Below are positions 8,313-16,907 of a stretch of DNA of 64,000 nucleotides, piece by piece. The stretch comes from an uncultured Prevotella sp. Lineage in GTDB: Bacteria; Bacteroidota; Bacteroidia; Bacteroidales; Bacteroidaceae. The translations under genes were made by a program, and so were the position numbers. Position 1 is the stretch's first letter; the number at the start of each line of letters is the position of its first letter. The notes under the pieces are model-generated. The model was given only the letters and a program-made list of their open reading frames with translations, had not been told where the DNA came from and made no database searches. The DNA is taken from positions 12,581-76,580 of the forward strand of contig CALFIY010000042.1 of NCBI GenBank assembly GCA_937877595.1. The letters run 5' to 3'.

Positions 8313-8958
8313 TTACCCCGCCATACCACCGCGCCAGCCGCGCCGCCGCAGGTTTGCACTGCTCTTCTGGCTGAAGATTTTGGCCATCGTTGTTGCCTTG
8401 GTCGTTGCCGTCGTACTCATCACGCGCCTATATCGCGCCGTCAGCAATAGCGAGATAACCATCGGTGCCAGTCAGCAGATAGACATCACCCCTCAACAGA
8501 TACAGAGCATCAAGGCCATAGGCCAGTGGGAGTTTCTCACCGTCAGCGACGAAGAACTGATAGACACCGTGCGCAGCGGTTTCTTCTCCGACGACCGCCT
8601 CTCACGCATCTACTACGGCACCATGCGCCTTGGCATCGACATGCATCAGGCAGAACCGGGCTGGATAGTGGCTCGCAGCGACAGCCTCTGCGTCAGTCTT
8701 CCACCTATACGCCTGCTCGACAGCGACTTTATCGACGAGGCACGCACCAAGAGTTTCTTCCAGAGTGGGCGCTGGACGGCCACCGACCGTGAAGCCATGT
8801 TCCACCGCGCCCATCGGCGCATGCTCAGTTACGGTCTTACCAGCGACAACATCCTTCTGGCCAGAAAGAATGGCGAGGCACAGGTGCGGCAGGTGCTTGG
8901 CAGCATGGGCTTCAAGCGTGTTCACATCGAATGGAGGTCAGAAGAGCACAGCCGTTGA
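8305..8958 (+). CDS. DUF4230 membrane-anchored protein, second of a pair
   Basis: A 217-residue protein with a Pro/Arg-rich cytoplasmic start (PPRQPRRRR), one membrane helix at about residues 21-43, and a DUF4230 body outside the membrane. It shares with the upstream gene the order of strands and the final helix plus MGFKRVHIEW strand. It overlaps the upstream gene by eight bases. One copy is lipid-anchored and the other helix-anchored, which suggests partners on the two faces of the periplasm, but this is inference. Its 3' end overlaps the convergent trmO gene by 47 bases. Confidence 0.75.
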   Translation: MDNYPAIPPRQPRRRRFALLFWLKILAIVVALVVAVVLITRLYRAVSNSEITIGASQQIDITPQQIQSIKAIGQWEFLTVSDEELIDTVRSGFFSDDRLSRIYYGTMRLGIDMHQAEPGWIVARSDSLCVSLPPIRLLDSDFIDEARTKSFFQSGRWTATDREAMFHRAHRRMLSYGLTSDNILLARKNGEAQVRQVLGSMGFKRVHIEWRSEEHSR

Positions 8959-9583
8959 CCACTCTGAATCTTACGTTATACTTTCCGAACGACATCCCGT
9001 ACTCGCGCTCATCGTCGTGATAGTGGGGACGCGGGTCGAGGGCCAGCAGTTCGCGCAGCACACTCATTTTCTCTTCCGTTAGCACATCCTGCAATTCTTC
9101 GGGCACGCAGACCGATAGGCGTTTCCACTGGTGTTCGTCGGTAAAACCGCCGCGCGCTCCCTCATGGCAGTCTACATAACTCAGGTATGGCTTGATGTCA
9201 TAGACGGGGGTGCCGTCCATCAAGTCGGCACCCTCCACTTCTATGCAGCCCCTCTCTACGTCGACGGCTATCAGCCGCAGCGACGACAGCCCGAGATTAT
9301 TTGGGCGGAAGGATGAGCGCGTGGCCCACACCCCCACTCTCTCGTTGCCGCCAAGCAGTGGCGGACGCACAGTGGCATGCTTTCCGGTATCGACATTCTG
9401 CGAAAAGCCCCATATCAGCCACACGTAGTCGTAGCCTTCCAGCCCCCGCAGCGCCTCTGCCGAGCCCCACTGTCCTTCCAGTTGCACTACTCCGCGCAGC
9501 CCTCGCACCAGTCCGCCCTGTCGCGGCACGCCAAACTTTCCCGTCAGCGGTGAGCGGAACACTCCTATCTTTTCTATCTCCAT
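8912..9583 (-). CDS. trmO: tRNA threonylcarbamoyladenosine methyltransferase TrmO
   Basis: TrmO uses S-adenosylmethionine to methylate N6-threonylcarbamoyladenosine at position 37 of certain tRNAs. The 223-residue protein opens with IEKIGVFRSPLTGKFGVPRQGG and contains LEGYDYVWLIWGFSQN, RVGVWATRSSFRPNNLGLSSLRL and DGTPVYDIKPYLSYVD, all typical of the TsaA/YaeB beta-barrel fold. The start at 9583 gives the expected N-terminus. It is a single gene; its promoter region lies back to back with that of menB, and its 3' end overlaps the DUF4230 gene on the other strand. Confidence 0.92.
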   Translation of the reverse strand: MEIEKIGVFRSPLTGKFGVPRQGGLVRGLRGVVQLEGQWGSAEALRGLEGYDYVWLIWGFSQNVDTGKHATVRPPLLGGNERVGVWATRSSFRPNNLGLSSLRLIAVDVERGCIEVEGADLMDGTPVYDIKPYLSYVDCHEGARGGFTDEHQWKRLSVCVPEELQDVLTEEKMSVLRELLALDPRPHYHDDEREYGMSFGKYNVRFRVVNGCALLTSIRCEHA

Positions 9584-9686
9584 TGTTCACCTTATTAATA
9601 TATATAATGTGTGTGATACGCAGCATCCTTCTTCACGCATCACGGCCTTCTCTCCACTCATTTCATTCTTTTTCTGCCATGATGTG

Positions 9687-9694
9687 CAAAAATA
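9687..9694 (-). promoter_or_regulatory. -7 box for trmO
   Basis: Minus-strand TATTTTTG about 100 bases before the trmO start. It is the best -7 match in the spacer shared with menB; no well-spaced TTTG accompanies it. Confidence 0.4.
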
Positions 9695-9716
9695 GGAAAA
9701 ATTTCCACGCAAAACA

Positions 9717-9747
9717 TTTGCTGTTATGCTTTTTCTCACTACTTTTG
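9717..9747 (+). promoter_or_regulatory. menB promoter
   Basis: TTTG (9717-9720), 19 bases, then TACTTTTG (9740-9747), a full match to the Bacteroidetes promoter pattern. The start codon at 9763 gives a leader of about ten bases. Confidence 0.75.
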
Positions 9748-9762
9748 TCAAATTAAGAAGTT

Positions 9763-10584
9763 ATGACACAGAGAGAATGGAAACCCATCAGAGAATTTAA
9801 GGAAATTCTCTTCGAGGAATATAACGGGATAGCCAAGATAACCATCAACCGCCCACGCTATCGCAATGCCTTCACACCGCTTACCACTCAGGAACTTAGC
9901 GAGGCCTTTGCCGTATGCCGCGAACTGCAGCGCATCCGCGTGGTGCTGCTCACCGGCGCCGGCGACAAGGCATTCTGCTCGGGTGGCGACATGCACGTAA
10001 AGGGGCGCGGCGGCTACGTGGACAGCGAGGGCGTTCCGCGGCTGAGCGTACTCGATGTGCAGATGCAGATACGCCGTCTGCCAAAGCCCGTGATAGCCAT
10101 GGTAAACGGCTACGCCATAGGCGGCGGCCACGTGCTACATCTCGTCTGCGACCTCACCATTGCCTCGGAAAATGCCATCTTCGGTCAGACAGGTCCGAAG
10201 GTCGGCTCGTTCGATGCAGGTTTCGGATCCTCCTACCTTGCGCGTATCGTCGGACAGAAGAAGGCCCGCGAGATATGGTTCTTGTGCAGGCAGTATAGCG
10301 CTGCTGAGGCCGAGCGCATGGGCATGGTCAACAAGGTAGTGCCGCTGGAGCAGTTGGAAGACGAGTGTGTGGCATGGGCAGAAGAGATGATGGAGCGCTC
10401 GCCCATCGCCCTGCGCATGATAAAGGCCGGCATGAATGCAGAACTTGACGGCCAGGCAGGCATTCAGCAACTTGCCGGCGACGCCACAATGCTCTACTAT
10501 TTTCTTGACGAGGCCCAAGAAGGAGGTCGGGCTTTCCTTGAGAAAAGAAAGCCCGACTTCGGAAAATTCCCACAGGTGCCATGA
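9763..10584 (+). CDS. menB: 1,4-dihydroxy-2-naphthoyl-CoA synthase
   Basis: MenB closes the ring of o-succinylbenzoyl-CoA in menaquinone synthesis. The 273-residue crotonase-fold protein has the oxyanion-hole segments [12 protein letters not shown] and [10 protein letters not shown], the [16 protein letters not shown] loop specific to MenB, and the C-terminal [12 protein letters not shown] motif. No other menaquinone gene is nearby, so the pathway is split in this genome. The last codons form half of a terminator hairpin whose loop holds the stop codon. Confidence 0.95.
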   Translation: MTQREWKPIREFKEILFEEYNGIAKITINRPRYRNAFTPLTTQELSEAFAVCRELQRIRVVLLTGAGDKAFCSGGDMHVKGRGGYVDSEGVPRLSVLDVQMQIRRLPKPVIAMVNGYAIGGGHVLHLVCDLTIASENAIFGQTGPKVGSFDAGFGSSYLARIVGQKKAREIWFLCRQYSAAEAERMGMVNKVVPLEQLEDECVAWAEEMMERSPIALRMIKAGMNAELDGQAGIQQLAGDATMLYYFLDEAQEGGRAFLEKRKPDFGKFPQVP

Positions 10585-10597
10585 GGCACCTTTTTTA
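10574..10597 (+). terminator. Terminator overlapping the menB stop codon
   Basis: AGGTGCC (10574-10580), loop ATGA, GGCACCT (10585-10591), then a T-run. The menB stop TGA (10582-10584) lies in the loop, so the 5' arm is coding sequence. Confidence 0.85.
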
Positions 10598-10606
10598 TTT
10601 TTTTGA

Positions 10607-11983
10607 TTAGTTGCTCTTTTCGGCAGCCATCTTCTGGAACTCGTCAAGCGAGATAGTCTTCTCGTCGAGTTTCACAACGGTCTTCAGCGCGTTCTTCAGT
10701 TTCACGTCGATGGCGCGGTCAACGAGGCGGTCGGTCTGTTCCTGCTTCTTGAGCATTTCCTTGGCATAGTTCTCAACGTACTCCTCCGGCAGGTTTGTCA
10801 TGCCATACTGTGCAAACTGCGCACGGGCAAACTCCTTGGCAGCCTCTTCGATGTCGCTGTCGCCAACAGTGATGTTGTTGGCAGCAACGAGTTGCTCCTT
10901 GATGAGATGCCACTGGAGTTCCTTGATGCTTGCCTGGAAATTGTCGTCTACAAACTTCTCGACATCCTTGCGCTCCTTGTTGTTCTGTATCATAACACGG
11001 CGCAGTATGGCCTCGGGGAATTCCAGTTTGCCAATCTTCTTCTCCATGTGCTGGCGCACGTCGAGCAGGAACATATAGTCGCTGTCGGTCTCAAACTGCT
11101 TTGACAACTGCTGGGCTATCTTCTCGCGGAATTCCTTCTCGTCCTTAACCGTACCCTCTCCAAACACCTGACTGAAGAGTTCCTGGTTGATTTCGGCAGC
11201 CACATAGCGCGAAATTTCCGTCACCTGGAATGTGAAGTCGCCCTCGTGGTCTTTCACGGCGTCCTTCTCCACGCGCAGTATGCCAGCCACCTCAGCGTCG
11301 TTGTCCGGATAGGCTTTGCGCGGATTCCACGTGATGATGTCGCCCAACTTTGCGCCGTCGAAGAGTTTCTTCTGGTCGTCGACAGAGATATACTGAGGCA
11401 TCACAGCCACGTTCTCTATCTCTATGCCACCCTCCTTGGCGTTGCCGTCGGCATCCAGTTCGCGCAGGTCGCCGCGCAGCACGTCGCGCTTCTCGCTGTC
11501 GTACTCCTCAACTTTCTCGTTGTGGCCTGCACGCTGAGCGTATGCCTGCACCTGCTGGTCGATCATCTTGTCGTCGACGCCAATAGTGTAGTAAGGCACC
11601 TTGTCCTTGCCGGAGAGTTGAGCCTTGAACTCAGGAGCCACGGCGATGTCAAACTTGAACTCCAGGGGAGCGTCGCCCTCGAAGTCGAGCGGCTTCTGTG
11701 TATCGCTGGGCAATGGTTCGCCAAGCATCTGTATCTTATTCTCGCGCACGTAGCCGTATAGTTTCTCGCCCAGCAACTTGTTGACAACGTCAACCTTCAC
11801 TGCCGTGCCGTACTGGCGCTTGATCATCCCCATTGGAGCCTGTCCGGGGCGGAAGCCTGGCACCTGCGCACGCTTGCGATAGTCTTTCAGCGTCTTGTCT
11901 ACTTCGGTCTGATAGTCGGCATTCTCGATGGTGATGGTCATCAGGCCGTTCACCTTATCGGTAGCATCGAATTGGATATTCAT
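10607..11983 (-). CDS. tig: Trigger factor, ribosome-associated chaperone
   Basis: Trigger factor binds the ribosome exit tunnel and shields nascent chains. The 458-residue protein has the N-terminal ribosome-binding domain with the signature RAQVPGFRPGQAPMGMIKRQYG (the usual G-F-R-x-G-x-x-P), a weakly conserved middle peptidyl-prolyl isomerase-like region (about 150-250) and a long helical C-terminal domain. The length is normal. It is a single gene with its own promoter at 12032-12062. Confidence 0.93.
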   Translation of the reverse strand: MNIQFDATDKVNGLMTITIENADYQTEVDKTLKDYRKRAQVPGFRPGQAPMGMIKRQYGTAVKVDVVNKLLGEKLYGYVRENKIQMLGEPLPSDTQKPLDFEGDAPLEFKFDIAVAPEFKAQLSGKDKVPYYTIGVDDKMIDQQVQAYAQRAGHNEKVEEYDSEKRDVLRGDLRELDADGNAKEGGIEIENVAVMPQYISVDDQKKLFDGAKLGDIITWNPRKAYPDNDAEVAGILRVEKDAVKDHEGDFTFQVTEISRYVAAEINQELFSQVFGEGTVKDEKEFREKIAQQLSKQFETDSDYMFLLDVRQHMEKKIGKLEFPEAILRRVMIQNNKERKDVEKFVDDNFQASIKELQWHLIKEQLVAANNITVGDSDIEEAAKEFARAQFAQYGMTNLPEEYVENYAKEMLKKQEQTDRLVDRAIDVKLKNALKTVVKLDEKTISLDEFQKMAAEKSN

Positions 11984-12031
11984 TTCTCTTATCTGATTTT
12001 ATTATAAATAATTACGTCGGTTTTGAGCGTG

Positions 12032-12062
12032 CAAAATTACTTATTATTGGTAAAAAAGCAAA
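12032..12062 (-). promoter_or_regulatory. tig promoter
   Basis: On the minus strand TTTG (12062-12059), 19 bases, then TAATTTTG (12039-12032). The leader before the tig ATG is about 45 bases. Confidence 0.75.
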
Positions 12063-12100
12063 ATAAAAACCACTTTTTCTCCAATCCGCAAGCCTTTTTC

Positions 12101-12131
12101 TTGCACCTGTCATTGAATTTGTCTATTTTTG
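12101..12131 (+). promoter_or_regulatory. lptB promoter
   Basis: TTG (12101-12103), 20 bases, then TATTTTTG (12124-12131). The ATG follows at 12154. This promoter probably drives the whole run to 16858. Confidence 0.65.
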
Positions 12132-12153
12132 CAGGCTGTAAAGACTTTACCAC

Positions 12154-12975
12154 ATGGACGAACAGACACTTCCCTCCGCTGGCGAGCAGCAGTTTGTGCT
12201 TCGCGCGGAACACCTTGTGAAAGTTTACGGCAAGCGCACCGTTGTCAACGATGTCAGTTTCGACGTGAAGCAGGGCGAGATAGTCGGCCTGCTCGGTCCC
12301 AACGGTGCTGGCAAGACCACCTCATTCTATATGACTACCGGACTGGTAGTTCCCAACGGCGGCCACATCTATCTTGGCGATGAGGACGTCACCACCTATC
12401 CCGTATATAAGCGTGCGCGCGCAGGAATAGGCTATCTGGCTCAGGAAGCCTCCGTATTCCGAAAGATGACGGTCGAGGACAATATCCTGTCGGTGCTTGA
12501 AATGACCGGCAAACCGCGCGACTATCAGTTGGAAAAACTGGAGAGCCTGATAAAAGAGTTTCGCCTTGGCAAGGTGCGCCGCAATACCGGCGACCGTCTG
12601 AGTGGTGGCGAGCGCCGCCGCACTGAAATAGCCCGCTGTCTGGCCATCGAGCCAAAGTTTATAATGCTTGACGAACCCTTCGCCGGTGTAGACCCGATCG
12701 CCGTAGAAGATATTCAGCAGATAGTATGGCAGTTGAAGTATCGCAACATCGGCATCCTCATCACCGACCACAACGTTCACGAGACGCTCAACATCACCGA
12801 CCGCGCCTATCTTCTCTTTGAAGGCCGCATTCTCTTCCAGGGCAGTCCCGACGAGTTGTCAGTCAATCCCGTGGTGAAAGAGAAATACCTGGGTACGAAC
12901 TTCGTGCTTCAGAAGAAAGACTTCCAGACGATGGTGGAAGAGAAGCGTCGGAAGGAAGAAGCCGAAGAGGCTTAA
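12154..12975 (+). CDS. lptB: LPS export ABC transporter ATPase
   Basis: LptB powers extraction of lipopolysaccharide from the inner membrane with LptFG. The 273-residue protein has Walker [10 protein letters not shown] (48-56), a Q-loop in [17 protein letters not shown] (the LptB-type wording), the signature LSGGERRR, Walker [14 protein letters not shown] and the H-loop ITDHNV. About 20 extra N-terminal and 25 extra C-terminal charged residues (ending [10 protein letters not shown]) exceed the 241-residue E. coli protein. LptF, LptG and LptC are not in the window. Confidence 0.95.
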   Translation: MDEQTLPSAGEQQFVLRAEHLVKVYGKRTVVNDVSFDVKQGEIVGLLGPNGAGKTTSFYMTTGLVVPNGGHIYLGDEDVTTYPVYKRARAGIGYLAQEASVFRKMTVEDNILSVLEMTGKPRDYQLEKLESLIKEFRLGKVRRNTGDRLSGGERRRTEIARCLAIEPKFIMLDEPFAGVDPIAVEDIQQIVWQLKYRNIGILITDHNVHETLNITDRAYLLFEGRILFQGSPDELSVNPVVKEKYLGTNFVLQKKDFQTMVEEKRRKEEAEEA

Positions 12976-12993
12976 CTCCACCCTCCCCTTATC

Positions 12994-14472
12994 ATGCATT
13001 TCAATTTGTCACATTTCCTGTCGGCCCGTCGCTGGACATCAACAGTCATTTTTCACGCTGTACTGCTGCTGTGCATTGTTTCATTGCAGCCATTAGCAGC
13101 ACAGCCGAAGCACGAGGTGCGTGCAGTGTGGCTGACAACATACGGCGGCATCGACTGGCCCCGGACATATGCGCAGAGCGAAGCCTCGGCAGAGCGCCAG
13201 CGCGAGGAACTGCGCCATACGCTCGACCAACTGCAGCGCGCCAACATCAATACCGTACTTTTTCAGACCCGCATACGTGGCACAGTGGTCTATCCGTCGC
13301 AGATAGAACCTTGGGACGCTGCTATGACGGGGCACGCAGGCCGTTCGCCGGGCTACGACCCGTTGCTTTTCGCCATTGAGGAGTGCCACCGCCGCGGCAT
13401 GGAACTGCATGCCTGGCTCGTTGCCATTCCCATGGGGAAATGGGACGGTGCCGGCTGTAGGAACATGCGCCGCACGCATCCCCAACTGCTTCGCCGACTT
13501 GGTGCCGACGCTGCCCTCAATCCCGAAAACTCTGCCACGGCAGGCTACATAGCAAGCCTGTGCGAGGAGATAACGCGCCGCTACGATGTAGACGGCATAC
13601 ATCTCGACTACATACGCTATCCCGACACGTGGAACATCAGTGTATCACGCCAACAAGGCCGCCAGAACATAACGCGCATCGTCAGCGAAGTGAGACGCCG
13701 CGTGAAGGCTCTGAAACCATGGGTCAAACTGACCTGCTCGCCCATCGGCAAGCACGACGACATGGGCCGCTACAGCAGCGGCGGCTGGAATGCCTACCAG
13801 CGCGTATGTCAGGATGCGCAGGGCTGGCTACGCGACGGGCTGATGGACGGTCTCTTCCCTATGATGTACTTCGACGGCCGCCACTTCTACCCCTTTGTGG
13901 CCGACTGGAGCGAATGTAGTTACGGGCGCCCCATTGCCGCCGGACTGGGCACTTACCGTCTGGCACGCAGCGAGGGCGACTGGAGCCTGTCGACCATAGA
14001 GCGACAGATGAACGTTGCGCGCCAACACGGGCTGGGCATATGCCACTTCCGCAGCCGTTTCCTTACCGACGACACAAAGGGTGTCTATCAGTTTACACTG
14101 CTTTTCAACCACCAGCGTGCCCTCGTGCCGCCAATGACATGGGCCGGCACCGAAGCACCGACGCCCCCCACCCTGCTCAGCGTAGCACGCACTCCGTCAG
14201 GCAACACTCTGACATGGAGCGGAGCCACCGACCGCAGCGACGGCGACTATCTGACATACAACATCTATGCCTCGCCATCGCTCCCTGTAGATACCGGCGA
14301 CGCCAGTCTGCTCGCGGCGCAGCGCGTCGGAGCACAGACGATATCGCTTCAACCATCGGCCACGCTCCACTATGCCGTGACCGCCGTCAGCCGCTATGGT
14401 CTGGAGAGCGGCGGATGTCAGGAGCAAACCAGCAACCAAACCAACTACGTCCTGCCGTCATGGAGAAAATAA
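12994..14472 (+). CDS. Secreted GHL10-type glycosyl hydrolase-like protein
   Basis: A 492-residue exported protein with a signal peptide ending near LAAQ (residue 37). The catalytic-like domain begins HEVRAVWLTTYGGIDWPRTYA and includes NINTVLFQTRIRGTVVYPS, ELHAWLV, DGIHLDYIRYP and GLFPMMYFDG, the pattern of the DUF187/GHL10 TIM-barrel family. Residues about 390-485 look like a fibronectin type III-like domain. Family members are suspected glycosidases, but the substrate is unknown. It follows lptB by 18 bases, and its last 13 bases overlap the start of ruvC. Confidence 0.85.
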   Translation: MHFNLSHFLSARRWTSTVIFHAVLLLCIVSLQPLAAQPKHEVRAVWLTTYGGIDWPRTYAQSEASAERQREELRHTLDQLQRANINTVLFQTRIRGTVVYPSQIEPWDAAMTGHAGRSPGYDPLLFAIEECHRRGMELHAWLVAIPMGKWDGAGCRNMRRTHPQLLRRLGADAALNPENSATAGYIASLCEEITRRYDVDGIHLDYIRYPDTWNISVSRQQGRQNITRIVSEVRRRVKALKPWVKLTCSPIGKHDDMGRYSSGGWNAYQRVCQDAQGWLRDGLMDGLFPMMYFDGRHFYPFVADWSECSYGRPIAAGLGTYRLARSEGDWSLSTIERQMNVARQHGLGICHFRSRFLTDDTKGVYQFTLLFNHQRALVPPMTWAGTEAPTPPTLLSVARTPSGNTLTWSGATDRSDGDYLTYNIYASPSLPVDTGDASLLAAQRVGAQTISLQPSATLHYAVTAVSRYGLESGGCQEQTSNQTNYVLPSWRK

Positions 14473-15014
14473 TACTGGGCATCGACCCGGGCACAAACAT
14501 CATGGGCTACGGTGTACTGAAGGTAACCGACGGGCGCGCAGAGATGGTGACGATGGGAGTAATCGACCTGCGAAACTTCGGCGACGGCTATCTGAAACTG
14601 GGGCACATCTTCGAGCGCGTGACGGGCATCATAGACTCCTATCTGCCCGACGAGATGGCCATCGAGGCACCTTTCTTCGGAAAGAACGTACAGTCGATGC
14701 TCAAACTGGGACGCGCACAGGGCACTGCCATTGCTGCCGCCATCCACCACGGAGTGCCCATTCACGAATATGCACCGATGAAAATCAAGATGGCCATCAC
14801 CGGCAACGGCAACGCGTCGAAGGAGCAGGTGGCTGCCATGCTGCAGCGGCTGCTGAAGTTCGACAAGGATGCCTTGACGAAATTCATGGATGCCACCGAC
14901 GCGCTGGGCGCTGCCTACTGCCACTACATGCAAATGAACCGCCCTGCCTCGCAAGTCAACTACCACGGATGGAAAGACTTTGTCAGCAAAAACCGCGAGC
15001 GCGTGAAGTCATAG
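14460..15014 (+). CDS. ruvC: Holliday junction resolvase RuvC
   Basis: RuvC cuts Holliday junctions in recombination repair. The 184-residue protein starts MEKIILGIDPGTN and shows all four acidic residues of the active site: Asp9, Glu69 (MAIEAPFF), Asp144 and Asp147 (MDATDALGAAYCHY). The frame is open much further upstream, but translation must begin at 14460 because the conserved first strand starts there. It overlaps the GHL10 gene by 13 bases. RuvA and RuvB are elsewhere. Confidence 0.96.
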   Translation: MEKIILGIDPGTNIMGYGVLKVTDGRAEMVTMGVIDLRNFGDGYLKLGHIFERVTGIIDSYLPDEMAIEAPFFGKNVQSMLKLGRAQGTAIAAAIHHGVPIHEYAPMKIKMAITGNGNASKEQVAAMLQRLLKFDKDALTKFMDATDALGAAYCHYMQMNRPASQVNYHGWKDFVSKNRERVKS

Positions 15015-15029
15015 ACACAGTATAACAAG

Positions 15030-16373
15030 ATGGGGAAAATCACAGCCATTGTAGGCCGCAACGCCAGCGGCAAGACACAATACGTGGAGCGCATGCGCCG
15101 TCAGATAGCCTCCGACAGCGTGCGCTATATCGCCTTTCGCGACTCCTACGGCGCCTCTGTCGACGGTGCCTACTACCTGCAACTTCGCTGGAACCAGCAC
15201 GACATCGACCACGAGACGCCCACGGTGGGCGAACTGCTCGACCATGCCTACCAACTGCAGGGTTCCGACAGCGAGGAACGCCGAGGTTTGCGCCAGAAAC
15301 TCTATAGCCTTTTCCATATAGAGCCGTTGCTCGACAAATACATCATCTCGCTCTCCAGCGGAGAGTTGCGCAAGTTCCAACTCACACGCACGCTCTTCTC
15401 GCAGCCCCGTCTGCTGATAATGGACAATCCCTTCGTAGGGCTCGACAGCGACACGCGCGCCCAACTGCGCGAACTGCTGCAGGCGCTGGTGGCCGAGAAC
15501 AATTTGGACATCATTCTCGTAGTATCTAAAACCGACGACCTGCCGCCATTCCTCGACAGCGTGACGGAGATGGTCGACGGCGAACCGCTGCAGCCTTGCT
15601 CGGTGAGCGAATTTGCGAGCAGGCAGGAGCCTGTAGCCCCCCACGTGCTGAGCGAAGAGCGCCGGCAGAGACTACTGCAGTTGCCACGTCACACCGACGA
15701 CTACAACAGCAGTGAGGTGGTGAGCATGAGAAATGTAAGCATACGCTACGGCAGCCGCAACATTCTGCGCGACATCAACTGGACCGTCAAGAGCGGCGAG
15801 CACTGGGCCATCTCCGGCCAGAACGGCGCCGGCAAGTCAACACTGCTGTCGCTCGTCTGTGCCGACAATCCACAGAGTTATGCCTGCGACATTGCCCTCT
15901 TCGGACAGCAGCGCGGCAGCGGCGAGACGATTTGGGACATCAAGCGTCACATAGGCTACGTGTCGCCGGAGATGCACCGCTCCTACCAGCACAACATGCC
16001 GGCAGAAAACGTGGTGGCAAGCGGACTGAAAGACACGGTGGGGCTCTACGTCCGCGCCAACAGCGAAGAGCGCGAGCAGTGCCGCTGGTGGATGGATATC
16101 TTCGGCATTGCCCATCTGGCCGAGCGCCCCTACCTGCAACTCTCCAGCGGCGAACAGCGGCTGGTGCTGCTGGCCCGCGCCTTCGTGAAAGACCCGCAAC
16201 TGCTCATCCTCGACGAGCCGCTGCACGGTCTCGACCCATGGAACAGGCGTATGGTGAAAGACATTATTGAGACCTTCTGCCAGCGCGCAGGCAAGACGAT
16301 GATGATGGTGACTCACTATGCCGACGAACTTCCCGACAACATTACAAACTCTTTATATCTGACACGACAATGA
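15030..16373 (+). CDS. ModF-like protein with two ABC ATPase domains
   Basis: A 447-residue soluble protein with two ATP-binding cassettes and no membrane helix, like ModF/PhrA. Domain 1: Walker A GRNASGKTQ (9-17), signature LSSGEL (108-113), Walker B LLIMDNPFVGLD. Domain 2: [32 protein letters not shown] and H-loop VTHYAD. In domain 1 the usual catalytic Glu after Walker B is Asn133, so that site may bind but not hydrolyse ATP well. ModF is named for molybdate but its real role is unclear. It sits between ruvC (15 bases) and a small exported protein (4-base overlap). Confidence 0.75.
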   Translation: MGKITAIVGRNASGKTQYVERMRRQIASDSVRYIAFRDSYGASVDGAYYLQLRWNQHDIDHETPTVGELLDHAYQLQGSDSEERRGLRQKLYSLFHIEPLLDKYIISLSSGELRKFQLTRTLFSQPRLLIMDNPFVGLDSDTRAQLRELLQALVAENNLDIILVVSKTDDLPPFLDSVTEMVDGEPLQPCSVSEFASRQEPVAPHVLSEERRQRLLQLPRHTDDYNSSEVVSMRNVSIRYGSRNILRDINWTVKSGEHWAISGQNGAGKSTLLSLVCADNPQSYACDIALFGQQRGSGETIWDIKRHIGYVSPEMHRSYQHNMPAENVVASGLKDTVGLYVRANSEEREQCRWWMDIFGIAHLAERPYLQLSSGEQRLVLLARAFVKDPQLLILDEPLHGLDPWNRRMVKDIIETFCQRAGKTMMMVTHYADELPDNITNSLYLTRQ

Positions 16374-16858
16374 AAAAACTACTCTTTCTGATAGCCATGA
16401 CGGCCATGACAACGGCCACGGCACAAGCACAAGAGGTGTACAACTACCTGCGCGGAAGCGTGCAGAACACCATCAGCGACCCAAAGTCGACCGATGCAGC
16501 ACGCCAGGTGGCCCAGTTCAAACTCGACGCCCTGAACTACATGGCCATGAAAATGCAGGAACAGATGCCCGACTCCAGCATAGCCATGCTCGACCGTCAG
16601 GCCTACGCGCTCAATCTCTTTGTGAGTTACTACATGAAGCAGATGGTGGAAATGAGCAAGCAGCCTGACGTGCTGCAAATGAAAATGACCAGGAAATTCA
16701 TGGACGCCAGTTACTGTCATCCGCTATTCAACGACCGCGACAAGGAACTGGTGCTCAGTTACTTCAACAACAGCAAGATGCTGACCCGCTTCTCGCTCGA
16801 CACCAACTGGGAGGCCGCCCTCGCCGTGATTTACCGCGAGGTGAATGGTGAAGAATAG
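16370..16858 (+). CDS. Small exported protein of unknown function
   Basis: A 162-residue protein with a clear signal peptide (MKKLLFLIAMTAMTTATAQAQ, cleavage near residue 20). The mature protein is mostly helical, with a pattern of Tyr, Met and Leu (FKLDALNYMAMKMQEQMPDSSIAMLDRQAYALNLFVSYYMKQM). I do not recognise a named domain. It starts inside the last codons of the ModF-like gene (ATGA overlap), so it is translated with it. Confidence 0.7.
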   Translation: MKKLLFLIAMTAMTTATAQAQEVYNYLRGSVQNTISDPKSTDAARQVAQFKLDALNYMAMKMQEQMPDSSIAMLDRQAYALNLFVSYYMKQMVEMSKQPDVLQMKMTRKFMDASYCHPLFNDRDKELVLSYFNNSKMLTRFSLDTNWEAALAVIYREVNGEE

Positions 16859-16906
16859 GGGTGAGAAGTATGAGATAAGGGGTGAGAGGTATGAGGTGAG
16901 TTATAA
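16846..16906. repeat. GGGGTGAGAAGTATGAG-type direct repeats at the gene end
   Basis: Near copies of AGGGGTGAGA(A/G)GTATGAG occur twice, with shorter echoes, just after the stop at 16858. They fill the gap before the convergent mtgA gene. Confidence 0.6.
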
Positions 16907-16907
16907 A

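Noticed and set aside
12976..12993. Separate promoter for the GHL10-like gene
   Set aside because: The 18-base gap after lptB is too short and holds no -7 box.
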